Origin: an uncultured Prevotellaceae bacterium
Lineage (GTDB): Bacteria; Bacteroidota; Bacteroidia; Bacteroidales; Bacteroidaceae
Direction of reading: 5' to 3'
NCBI GenBank assembly: GCA_902800435.1
Contig: CADCEQ010000080.1
Location: 1 to 6,832 of the forward strand
Length of the DNA: 6,832 bases
The notes below the pieces were generated by a model that was not told the origin of the DNA, searched no databases, and worked only from the letters and a program-made list of their open reading frames with translations. Shown one piece after another: positions 1-5,637 of this stretch (positions within the stretch are counted from its first letter, which is position 1; each line of letters begins with the position of its first letter). The position numbers and the translations under genes were made by a program.

Positions 1-54
1 TGCCTGATTCTGATTCAACTGTTTTGTATCAATCAGCCTTCTGCCAATTTATAG

Positions 55-196
55 GTGTCATGAGTGTCATTAAGGAATTTGGAACTAGCGAATTTACTTA
101 ATCTATATAATAATATATATATTATTATATAGATTATTCTCTTTTCAGTGTTTGAAAATGCTTAATGACACTTTTGACACCTGACACCAATGACAC
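55..196. repeat. Large dyad: 38-bp perfect palindrome flanked by mirrored TGACAC repeats
   Basis: Bases 99-136 are a perfect AT-only palindrome apart from two C/G pairs, centred between 117 and 118. The symmetry resumes further out: GTGTCA at 55-60 and 64-69 mirrors TGACAC at 175-180 and 166-171 around the same centre, and the 11-base arms 64-74 and 161-171 are perfect complements. Two more TGACAC copies follow at 182-187 and 191-196 without a left partner. The spacing of the right-hand copies is 9, 7 and 9 bases. Such an arrangement suits binding by a dimeric or oligomeric protein, or extrusion of a cruciform; the function is unknown. Confidence 0.75.
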
Positions 197-252
197 CCGA
201 ATGGGCGTGGCGGGGTCGTCACAGGGCACGCTGTGAGCAGATGAGTGTATTG

Positions 253-543
253 TCACACAGAAATACTTGTTTAAACAAAAATCTCCAAAAATCGGACATA
301 AATGGTTGTCGCCAGCGACAAAATGGCTCAGAATGAGAAGATTGGTGTAAGATTCATGAAGATTTATGGTCTATCTCACACAGTTCTTGTTTAAACAAAA
401 ATCTCCAAAAAATCGGACATAAATGATTGTCGCATGCGACAAAATGGCTCGAAATGAGAAGATTGGTGTAAGATTCATGAAGATTTATGGTCTATCTCAC
501 ACAGTTCTTGTTTAAACAAAAATCTCCAAAATCGGACATAAAT
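253..543. repeat. 121-bp tandem repeat, about 2.4 copies
   Basis: Copies run 253-375, 376-496 and 497-543 (partial). Full copies differ at only a few bases. One difference is the length of an A run (five, six and four A in copies one to three), a sign of slippage. Each full copy holds two short palindromes: TTGTTTAAACAA, and TTGTCGC/GCGACAA separated by two bases. The arms of the second are intact in both copies although the two central bases differ (CA in one, AT in the other). Three AAGATT words spaced 10-11 bases apart lie in each full unit. There is no ORF of note; the role is unknown. Confidence 0.85.
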
Positions 544-592
544 ATAGACTAAAGTCGGACTTTAGTTAGGGTAAAGTCCAACTTTAGTCTAT
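544..592. other. Long near-perfect hairpin
   Basis: Arms 544-555 and 581-592 are perfect complements (ATAGACTAAAGT / ACTTTAGTCTAT). After one mismatch (556/580), a further eight pairs form between 557-564 and 572-579, leaving a seven-base loop. The same ACTTTAG/CTAAAGT word therefore occurs four times in alternating orientation, so alternative folds are possible. It lies about 105 bases past the stop of the minus-strand lipoprotein gene and could end its transcript, but no clear T run follows on that strand. Confidence 0.6.
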
Positions 593-602
593 CTAAACTC
601 CA

Positions 603-620
603 GAATTCTCGAAAGAATTC
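603..620. other. Short hairpin GAATTCT-CGAA-AGAATTC
   Basis: A seven-base perfect stem with a four-base CGAA loop, 77 bases past the lipoprotein stop codon and 11 bases from the longer hairpin at 544-592. Together they may form a structured 3' end for the minus-strand transcript. No T run supports classical intrinsic termination. Confidence 0.4.
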
Positions 621-696
621 AGCAGAAAGATGGCAGGTTTCTCACAGTAAGGTATGACCAGATTTTGGGTTTCGTCAGCCTAAACATGTATGTAGG

Positions 697-2568
697 TTAT
701 CTCACTTTCGACTTGTCAGGCGAATTGTACCACAACGTGGAGAGTACCAAGCCCGAACCCCAGTTGTTGAACAGCGGATAGGCCGTGCTGACGGGAATGC
801 GCTCGGAAGGGAATCTGAAATCGGTGGGAACCAGGATGGCCCAGGGGTTCTGCCCTGCCGTTGCCAGACGGACTTCCACTCCGGTGGTGAGGTCTACGAT
901 ATAAGGTTGCTGCGCGGCATCAAGCAGGCTGAAGTCCTTGTCGACCGTCCTCGTGGCGATGACATCGGAATAACTGGAGCCGTCGGTATTGATGTAGGTT
1001 TTGGGGTTGGAAACACCAAAAAGGCTATGCACCTCGGCACCGTCCTGGATGGCACCGCAGTTGAGACCGTAGACGGAGACCTTGTCGTAGGCTCCGCAGG
1101 CCACGAGGTGGTACACGATAGTGGTCTCGTTGGTCCTGTAGGCCTTGATCACCACGTCGTTCATGTCGTAGTCGCTGTCCACCTTCGTATCCTCAAAACA
1201 GTAGGTGAATACGTTCAGCTTCGGCTCGGGGATATCGGGGATGACGTAGCCGCCCTCGAGCTCGATGATGATGTCGTTGAAGTCGGCATCGGTACCCGAC
1301 TCCCAGGACATGAACACCTTGCTGTTGAAGCTAAGCCAGAAGAGGCGCGGGCCGTTTTCACTCAAATCACTACTTACTTTGACCGTGCTCTTGAAGTTAC
1401 CGCCCTCCCAATTGTTGATCTCGTCGTTCAGCCGGCCGTCGCCGTATATCTCACCGCGCTTTCTGCCGCCGTCGGCATCGGTATTGGTCTTGATCATGAA
1501 ACCAATCTTATAACCTGCGGGGAAGATGTAGCTGTCAGCAGACGTGCCGACCTTGGGAGCCGTGGTTTGAGGACCGAAATAGGGCAGCAGGTAGGAACCG
1601 TGCTTGCCGACCTGGTTGTCTTCTTCCTTACCGAACACCTGACTGAAGGGAATGGCCTTGTACTTAGGCAGGTTGTGGACGAACTCCTTGAAGTCACCTG
1701 TCACTTCAGAATCCTTATAATAATAATAGTATAGGTCGGAATAGTACACCTCGAAGCCATACCTCGTCGGGTTGTCGCACTTGTACATCGGCGTCAGGAT
1801 GACGGGTTGTTTACCGTCGGTGGTGACGTAACAGTTTTCGTTGGTGGAGGTGGAATTCAGCACGATGCCCGAATTGTCGTAGTCACGGCCGTTGGGCAGG
1901 TAAGAGAGCACGAACTCGCGGAAGAATTCCTTGAAGTCGGGCGAATAGTCGGCGCCGGGAGCGAGATTCAGCTTCGAGTAGTCGTTGAGGGAGTAGAGCG
2001 GCGAGTCCTGATAAAAGTTCTGTGGAGACTGCGAGGCCCACGACTGTTCTGAGCCTACGATCTTGAAGTGACTCGGATCTTCACTGGGCAGCTCGTAGCC
2101 CGATGTCAGCTTCTGGCCTCTGGTCATGGCATTCTCGGCCATCGAGGCGGCACCGTTCTCCACCTTGCGGAGGATGTAGCTGTCGGCGGTGACGAAGCCC
2201 ACGTAGAGTCCGAGGTTGTCCTTCGGAGCGTCGTAATAGAGCGTGAGACTGGTCTGGCCGTTGGTCTCAGCCTGATTGAGCACTCTCATGGCGTTGCGGG
2301 TGACATAGGAGGGAAGCGTCTCGTCGTCGATATCAATGACATTGACCAACAACTGTACACGCTTGACCGAAGCGTCGGCGGTAATCCTCACCTGACCGCT
2401 GACGGTGGTGCACCAATCTTGAGTGGGGGCTGGCTGGAATCCGAGCACTTTCTCGGCATTCGTCTTGGCAGCGTCTTGGAACATCTGGTTGTCCGGATCA
2501 TAGAGATCTGTCTTGGAACAGCTTGTAATGGCTAACAAGCTGACAAGAGCAAACAACAATTTTTTCAT
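697..2568 (-). CDS. LruC domain-containing lipoprotein with DUF4114-like segment
   Basis: The 623-residue protein starts with a lipoprotein signal peptide: basic MKK, a hydrophobic core, then an ITSC lipobox with Cys17 as the predicted lipidated residue, so it should be anchored in the outer membrane or exposed at the surface. Residues about 45-300 form an Asp- and Tyr-rich region I cannot assign, including a run YYYYY near 280. Residues about 340-440 end in DADFNDIII (427-435), the acidic signature of DUF4114-type modules. Residues about 452-615 match the LruC domain: FEDT...DSDYDMNDVV (458-473) and a C-terminal stretch with PWAILVPTDFRFPSE and a late WY. The acidic motifs may bind calcium (inference). 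The binding partner is unknown; the name comes from a Leptospira outer-membrane lipoprotein. It is divergent from the membrane AraC regulator at 2807, which may control it. The start is secure because the signal peptide begins at this ATG. Confidence 0.85.
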   Translation of the reverse strand: MKKLLFALVSLLAITSCSKTDLYDPDNQMFQDAAKTNAEKVLGFQPAPTQDWCTTVSGQVRITADASVKRVQLLVNVIDIDDETLPSYVTRNAMRVLNQAETNGQTSLTLYYDAPKDNLGLYVGFVTADSYILRKVENGAASMAENAMTRGQKLTSGYELPSEDPSHFKIVGSEQSWASQSPQNFYQDSPLYSLNDYSKLNLAPGADYSPDFKEFFREFVLSYLPNGRDYDNSGIVLNSTSTNENCYVTTDGKQPVILTPMYKCDNPTRYGFEVYYSDLYYYYYKDSEVTGDFKEFVHNLPKYKAIPFSQVFGKEEDNQVGKHGSYLLPYFGPQTTAPKVGTSADSYIFPAGYKIGFMIKTNTDADGGRKRGEIYGDGRLNDEINNWEGGNFKSTVKVSSDLSENGPRLFWLSFNSKVFMSWESGTDADFNDIIIELEGGYVIPDIPEPKLNVFTYCFEDTKVDSDYDMNDVVIKAYRTNETTIVYHLVACGAYDKVSVYGLNCGAIQDGAEVHSLFGVSNPKTYINTDGSSYSDVIATRTVDKDFSLLDAAQQPYIVDLTTGVEVRLATAGQNPWAILVPTDFRFPSERIPVSTAYPLFNNWGSGLVLSTLWYNSPDKSKVR

Positions 2569-2578
2569 CTTACTTATA

Positions 2579-2658
2579 TTAATAATGGTTGGTTTACGGT
2601 TTGATTAACCGTTTTATTTAATTAATAATGGTTGGTTTATGGTTTGATTAACCGTTTT
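2579..2658 (-). repeat. Direct duplication in the lipoprotein leader (43-bp period)
   Basis: A 37-base segment at 2579-2615 recurs at 2622-2658 with a single C/T difference (2597 versus 2640). Each copy holds a small dyad: CGGTT-TGATT-AACCG in the first, and GGTT-TGATT-AACC in the second, where the C/T change removes the outer pair. The repeats sit between the putative -7 box at 2665-2672 and the ATG at 2568, so they would be transcribed as a leader of roughly 90 bases. They could bind a regulator or form RNA structure. Confidence 0.75.
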
Positions 2659-2664
2659 CGACTG

Positions 2665-2672
2665 CAAAATTA
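2665..2672 (-). promoter_or_regulatory. Putative -7 box (TAATTTTG) for the lipoprotein gene
   Basis: On the minus strand the bases read TAATTTTG, matching the Bacteroidetes TAnnTTTG consensus, and continue CAGTCGAAA. No TTTG lies 19-21 bases upstream. That position (2693-2696) is instead covered by a GTGTGTAA element, which suggests dependence on an activator. A start near 2660 would give a leader of about 90 bases. Confidence 0.5.
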
Positions 2673-2692
2673 AGAAAAGAAAGCCAAATAAA

Positions 2693-2761
2693 GTGTGTAA
2701 TTTACGTCAATGATGTGGAAAATCCGACAATCAGGTGTGTAATTTTACAAAATTTACACAC
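2693..2761. promoter_or_regulatory. Three GTGTGTAA elements between the divergent genes
   Basis: GTGTGTAA occurs at 2693-2700 and 2735-2742 on the plus strand and as its complement TTACACAC at 2754-2761. The last two form a dyad with an 11-base spacer (TTTTACAAAAT). The first copy overlaps the -33 position of the minus-strand promoter, and the dyad ends just upstream of the -33 position of the plus-strand promoter. Neither promoter has a good TTTG there. This is the layout expected of operators for a regulator acting on both genes; the divergent AraC-type protein is the obvious candidate (inference). Confidence 0.55.
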
Positions 2762-2790
2762 TAAATGAAGGAAAAAAGCAGGAAAAGTCG

Positions 2791-2798
2791 TAAATTTG
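2791..2798 (+). promoter_or_regulatory. Putative -7 box (TAAATTTG) for the AraC-type regulator
   Basis: TAAATTTG is an exact TAnnTTTG match and is followed by CAGTCGAAATG, so transcription would begin only a few bases before the ATG at 2807. The upstream ATG at 2765 would then lie outside the transcript, which is why 2807 is preferred as the start. No TTTG is found about 20 bases upstream (2767-2770 reads GAAG). Confidence 0.5.
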
Positions 2799-2806
2799 CA
2801 GTCGAA

Positions 2807-3958
2807 ATGAGAGAAATGCAATTTACAGCCGTCGTGCTGATGACGCTGCTCACCCTGAAGCTGCTGCTGTTGCCCGTGAAGGTAACGGCCAACAAAGTCA
2901 TCAGGCGTTCCTGGCTGCTGATGATCAGCGCCACGACGATCGTCGGACTCCAGTTCCTGCTGCAGTATGTCTTCAGGCTGCGGCAGATAGGTGTGACGCA
3001 GGCCGTGATGCTCAACCTCGCCCTGCTCATCCCCGCCACGGTACTGTTTTCGCTGGCCATCTTCAGTCTGCAGCGACGGCTCAGGCAGAGAGACATCTAC
3101 ATCGGACTGTTCACGTGGCTGTTGGCCCTGGGGCTCATGGCCTATGCCGCCTTCTCCGACGGACAGCCGCTGCTGAGCGGCACACACAAGATGTGGATGG
3201 CAGTGAGAACAGCCTCCATCTGCTTTGCCATCTCACAGTTTTACTTCTCTTTCAGCCATCTGGTAAACCTACATGCCATGCTCAACGCCCTGAGCAACTA
3301 TTACGACAGCGACATGAACAGCGTGCTGCGATGGATGAGGCTCAGCATCTTCTTCCTGCCCTTGGTGGGACTCTTCATACCTCTCATCGTATTCATACAG
3401 AGTATATGGCTGGCCTATTTAAGCCTGCTCATCTTAGGCGGCGTGTTCTTCCTGGTCGACGGCTTCTGCAGTTACGTGGTAAGCACCGTTCCCGCCAGCA
3501 TCGTTGAGGCAGAAGAAGAAGGCTACGATGAGGAAAAAGATGTGGAGGCCGGGCTGATGGCAGACCAGTATAAGACGGACGACAGCGAGAACCAGGCAGC
3601 CTTGTCGCTCGACCCAGAGAACCTCCAGCGTGTGGAGCGGGCCGTACAGCTATGGGTGAGTCGGGGCAGCTATATGAAGAGCGGCCTCAAGCTGCCTCAG
3701 GTGGCCGATGAGATCAACGTGCCGCGCTACCTGCTTACTGCCTGGCTCAGGAACCAGCAGCTGAAATACGCCGACTGGATGACCGGCCTGCGCATCAACG
3801 CGGCCAAGCAGGTGCTCCTCGACCATCCGGAATGGAACAACGAGGCTGTGGCCCAGCACTGTGGATTCAGCGACCGCAGCTATTTCACAAGGAAGTTCAA
3901 GGAGGCTACCGGATTGTCGCCCAGCGAATTCGCCTCCCTTCAGACAAGCAATTCATAA
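2807..3958 (+). CDS. Membrane-embedded AraC-family transcriptional regulator
   Basis: From the ATG at 2807 the protein has 383 residues. The N-terminal half has about seven hydrophobic segments (roughly 6-24, 35-56, 64-87, 97-116, 131-150, 179-198 and 199-220). A very acidic linker follows (about 232-271, with EAEEEGYDEEKDVEAG), then a cytoplasmic AraC-type domain (about 276-378). The first helix-turn-helix lies near 294-318 and the second near 344-375, with the family hallmarks HCGFSDRSYFTRKFKEATG and PSEF. The membrane part probably senses a signal or ties the regulator to the envelope; the ligand is unknown. The divergent neighbour is a surface lipoprotein, and repeated GTGTGTAA elements between them suggest joint control. 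The frame opens at an ATG at 2765 (397 residues), but that start would precede the TAAATTTG box. An ATG at 2816 is also possible. Confidence 0.85.
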   Translation: MREMQFTAVVLMTLLTLKLLLLPVKVTANKVIRRSWLLMISATTIVGLQFLLQYVFRLRQIGVTQAVMLNLALLIPATVLFSLAIFSLQRRLRQRDIYIGLFTWLLALGLMAYAAFSDGQPLLSGTHKMWMAVRTASICFAISQFYFSFSHLVNLHAMLNALSNYYDSDMNSVLRWMRLSIFFLPLVGLFIPLIVFIQSIWLAYLSLLILGGVFFLVDGFCSYVVSTVPASIVEAEEEGYDEEKDVEAGLMADQYKTDDSENQAALSLDPENLQRVERAVQLWVSRGSYMKSGLKLPQVADEINVPRYLLTAWLRNQQLKYADWMTGLRINAAKQVLLDHPEWNNEAVAQHCGFSDRSYFTRKFKEATGLSPSEFASLQTSNS

Positions 3959-3960
3959 TA

Positions 3961-4051
3961 CAGCCCCACCCCGCCCTGCGGGCACCCCTCCCCTTGAAGG
4001 GAGGGGAGTGGCTACCGCCGTCTGTATGCGCAGCAGCTCCCCTCCCTTCAA
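3961..4051. repeat. GC-rich palindromic intergenic repeat, cut by the insertion sequence
   Basis: Three nested dyads are visible: GCCC-TGC-GGGC at 3973-3983, CCCCTCCC/GGGAGGGG at 3985-3992 and 3999-4006, and a perfect 15-base inverted pair at 3994-4008 and 4037-4051 (TTGAAGGGAGGGGAG and its complement). The last arm ends exactly at the base before the insertion sequence. The sequence starts three bases past the stop of the regulator gene and could help end its transcript, although there is no T run. I recall similar GC-rich dyads between Prevotella genes, but cannot confirm that this one is dispersed. Confidence 0.65.
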
Positions 4052-4073
4052 CTACTCTTTATACACATCTCTG
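4052..4073. repeat. Terminal inverted repeat, transposase 3' end
   Basis: 22 bases perfectly complementary to 5577-5598. It starts with CT as Tn5 ends do, and carries a DnaA-box match TTATACACA at 4059-4067. On the minus strand it encodes the last residues and stop of the transposase (RDVYKE-stop). Confidence 0.9.
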
Positions 4074-5410
4074 GCCCTGGCGAAGGCTATGATTTCGAGG
4101 CGCTGGCTGAACCTTTCAAGTCCCTCCTTCATGGTGATGTAGCCCGGTCGCCCGTGGGCTGACAGGTAACCGCTCCAGCCTCCGAGGCGGGCGATGATCC
4201 AGGCTGCCCACGGCAGCGAGTGCTCGCGGAACGGGTTGCGCCCGCCGATGGCTTTTGGCGACTTCTTGCGCAGCAGTTCCATCTCCAGGTCGAGCTGTCG
4301 TTCCTCCTCTTCGTCGAACATGCGGCTGGCGGGCACGGCCTCGTCCTGCTCGTCGTAGGCGCGCTTGAGCGTCACGCACCGCAGGGCCGCCCACATCGTC
4401 AGCACTATCAGCTTCTTGATGGCCGCGCCGCTTTCCAACTGCACCGACTCTATGCGGAAGCCCTCGCTCTTGCAGACCCTGAAGAGCTCCTCGATGAACC
4501 AGCGGCACTTGTACCACTCCACGCACTGCACGGCATCGTCAACGGTCTCCACCACATGCGAGGTGAGCAGGCGCCACTCCACCGGCTCCTCGCCCTCGGG
4601 CACGGTCGAGGCGTCCTCTACGGCGTAGACGCAGTAGCACGTCAGGCTCTCCGGCACGTCGTCGAGGCACTTGTCGTTCTTGCGGATGGTGACCCTGGCG
4701 AAGCGCAGCAGCATCTTCGCCGTGCGCGCCTTCCTGCCCTTGTGGCCCTGCAGCTCCAGGTCGTAGGTATGGGCGACGGGCCGGCTCTGCATGTACGCCT
4801 TGATGCCCATGCTGCCGCCCTCCACGTCGCAGTCCACAGGGCGGTCGTGCACCGAGCGTATGAGGAAGTCGCAGCCGCAGGCCAGTGTCTTGCACATCAC
4901 GGAGTACACGTCGTTCTCACGGTCGCCAACCATCGTCACATGCACACTGGAAGGCAGCGAGGCAACAGTCTTCTCGGCTGTCTCCACCCAGCGGTACGAC
5001 TCCTTCTCCTCCAGCTTCACCTTGCCGCGCCGCTGCTTCTTCTGGCGATTCTCCGACCTGTCGCGGCTCCATATCTTTATATGGCCATAGCCGACGGGCA
5101 TGCGGCTCGCCGCGTCCACCACCAGGCCGGGGTGGCCGAAGATGCAGTACTTCTCCTTCTCGCTCGTGCCGTAGCCGAAGTCCTTGTCGTCAAGCGACAG
5201 CCGGCCCTCATGGCTGAACACGATTTCCGTCGTGTCCTGCAGGCAGAGCACGTGCGAGAGGTCTTCGCAACCCCTCGAACAGGCACTTGACAACGAACTG
5301 ACAATATCCTCCATGACGAGTCTGCTATTGTTGATTAAACGATACGCTGCGGTGCGCTCAGCGTGGTTCTCGCAGCAAGAATTGATAACGCCGGAACATT
5401 TTTCAACCAT
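4052..5410 (-). CDS. IS4-family (IS50-like) DDE transposase, N-terminus out of frame
   Basis: This 452-residue frame carries the whole catalytic core of a Tn5-type transposase. The first Asp is in LQDTT (D59), the second in VGDRENDVY (D163), and the Glu in the YREK signature: Y300, R303, E307 and K314 with the exact spacing Y-2-R-3-E-6-K. The C-terminal IARLGG stretch also resembles Tn5. The enzyme would cut at the element's ends and move it by cut-and-paste. The frame stays open upstream of this ATG through codons resembling the Tn5 N-terminal DNA-binding region (D-x-R-x3-R-L), but has no start codon before a TAA at 5480-5482. Removing one A from the A7 run there joins it to an ATG at 5486 and gives 477 residues. 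The 452-residue form alone would lack that N-terminal segment, reminiscent of the Tn5 inhibitor protein. Whether the element is active is uncertain. Confidence 0.85.
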   Translation of the reverse strand: MVEKCSGVINSCCENHAERTAAYRLINNSRLVMEDIVSSLSSACSRGCEDLSHVLCLQDTTEIVFSHEGRLSLDDKDFGYGTSEKEKYCIFGHPGLVVDAASRMPVGYGHIKIWSRDRSENRQKKQRRGKVKLEEKESYRWVETAEKTVASLPSSVHVTMVGDRENDVYSVMCKTLACGCDFLIRSVHDRPVDCDVEGGSMGIKAYMQSRPVAHTYDLELQGHKGRKARTAKMLLRFARVTIRKNDKCLDDVPESLTCYCVYAVEDASTVPEGEEPVEWRLLTSHVVETVDDAVQCVEWYKCRWFIEELFRVCKSEGFRIESVQLESGAAIKKLIVLTMWAALRCVTLKRAYDEQDEAVPASRMFDEEEERQLDLEMELLRKKSPKAIGGRNPFREHSLPWAAWIIARLGGWSGYLSAHGRPGYITMKEGLERFSQRLEIIAFARARDVYKE

Positions 5411-5486
5411 TCGATTACAAAACCATTCTAGGCGTTTTTCGATTCTGGAATCATTCCCAACACCCGAAAAGGTGTTTTTTTAACAT
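5411..5486 (-). other. Transposase N-terminal segment split by a frame change at an A7 run
   Basis: An ATG at 5484-5486 starts a frame that reads MLKK and stops after 11 codons (TGA at 5451-5453). The transposase frame is one base off. Reading the run at 5475-5481 as six A instead of seven joins ATG to MLKNTFSG, then NDSRIEKRL and on into the catalytic frame. The D-x-R-x3-R-L pattern aligns with Tn5 residues D24, R26, R30 and L31, part of its DNA-binding region. Options are RNA polymerase slippage on the run, a disabling one-base insertion, or a sequencing error in a homopolymer. The run is not placed for a classical -1 ribosomal shift. Confidence 0.7.
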
Positions 5487-5489
5487 GTG

Positions 5490-5521
5490 CAAATGTAGCA
5501 ATAATATTTTAATTCTCCAAA
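5490..5521 (-). promoter_or_regulatory. Transposase promoter (TTTG, 20 bases, TACATTTG)
   Basis: On the minus strand TTTG (5518-5521) is followed after exactly 20 bases by TACATTTG (5490-5497), an ideal Bacteroidetes promoter. Only three bases separate it from the ATG at 5486, so the transcript would start at or very near that ATG and have almost no leader. This would limit translation from that start, in keeping with weak transposase expression. Confidence 0.65.
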
Positions 5522-5576
5522 ATATAATCCCATTCTTTGCAAATTTTTCGGCCTTGGGGAAGCATGGGGAGCATGA

Positions 5577-5598
5577 CAGAGATGTGTATAAAGAGTAG
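5577..5598. repeat. Terminal inverted repeat, promoter-proximal end
   Basis: Perfect 22-base complement of 4052-4073, with the DnaA-box match as TGTGTATAA at 5583-5591. The flanking base 5599 begins a G-rich stretch (GGGGATAGTAGGG) which does not repeat the sequence at the other end. Confidence 0.9.
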
Positions 5599-5637
5599 GG
5601 GGATAGTAGGGTAGGGTAGGGCGGGGACAGTAATCCC

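Larger units (their letters stand above)
1..696. other. Non-coding, repeat-rich intergenic region
   Basis: I see no convincing gene here. The stretch is mostly AT-rich and filled with structured repeats that are listed separately: a large dyad, a 121-bp tandem repeat and two hairpins. A smaller hairpin also occurs at 219-236 (TCACAG, six-base loop, CTGTGA). A plus-strand frame is open from the window edge to a TAG at 52-54, but its 17 codons are too few to call a gene end. The region lies downstream of the minus-strand lipoprotein gene that stops at 697. Confidence 0.6.
4052..5598 (-). mobile_element. IS4-family insertion sequence, IS50/Tn5-like group (1547 bp)
   Basis: The element is bounded by 22-bp perfect inverted repeats (4052-4073 and 5577-5598) and holds one transposase gene on the minus strand with its own promoter just inside the right end. 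The outer 19 bases (CTACTCTTTATACACATCT) match the hybrid Tn5 end used in the laboratory at 14 positions, including 12 in a row. Both ends contain TTATACACA, a DnaA-box match also found in the Tn5 outside end. The transposase stop codon is formed by the last three bases of the left-hand repeat. The 9-base duplication expected for this group is absent: the flanks are TCCCTTCAA and GGGGATAGT. That points to rearrangement at one side after insertion. Confidence 0.88.

Noticed and set aside
1..54. Possible 3' end of a plus-strand gene entering from the left edge
   Set aside because: Only 17 codons before TAG, with no recognisable sequence; chance openness is likely.
253..543. CRISPR array
   Set aside because: Two full 121-bp units and a partial one are contiguous tandem copies; there are no short repeats with distinct spacers.
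907..1734. Plus-strand open frame opposite the lipoprotein gene (275 codons)
   Set aside because: Val/Gly/Asp-rich shadow with no promoter; the minus frame has a signal peptide and recognised domains.
2702..3187. Minus-strand open frame opposite the regulator (161 codons)
   Set aside because: Gln/Glu/His-rich shadow crossing the intergenic region; the plus frame has membrane segments and an AraC domain.
4052..4070. Sequencing adapter contamination, because the end resembles the hybrid Tn5 end
   Set aside because: Only 14 of 19 bases match, the sequence occurs as exact inverted ends around a transposase gene, and it encodes the protein's last residues.
4220..5290. Long plus-strand open frame opposite the transposase (356 codons)
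   Set aside because: Its translation is rich in Ala, His, Val and Leu, typical of an antisense shadow of a GC-rich gene; the minus-strand frame has clear DDE and YREK motifs.
5475..5481. Classical -1 ribosomal slippery site (A AAA AAC)
   Set aside because: The heptamer is in phase with the transposase frame, not the incoming ATG frame, and the needed shift is +1 (or -2), so a -1 event does not join them.
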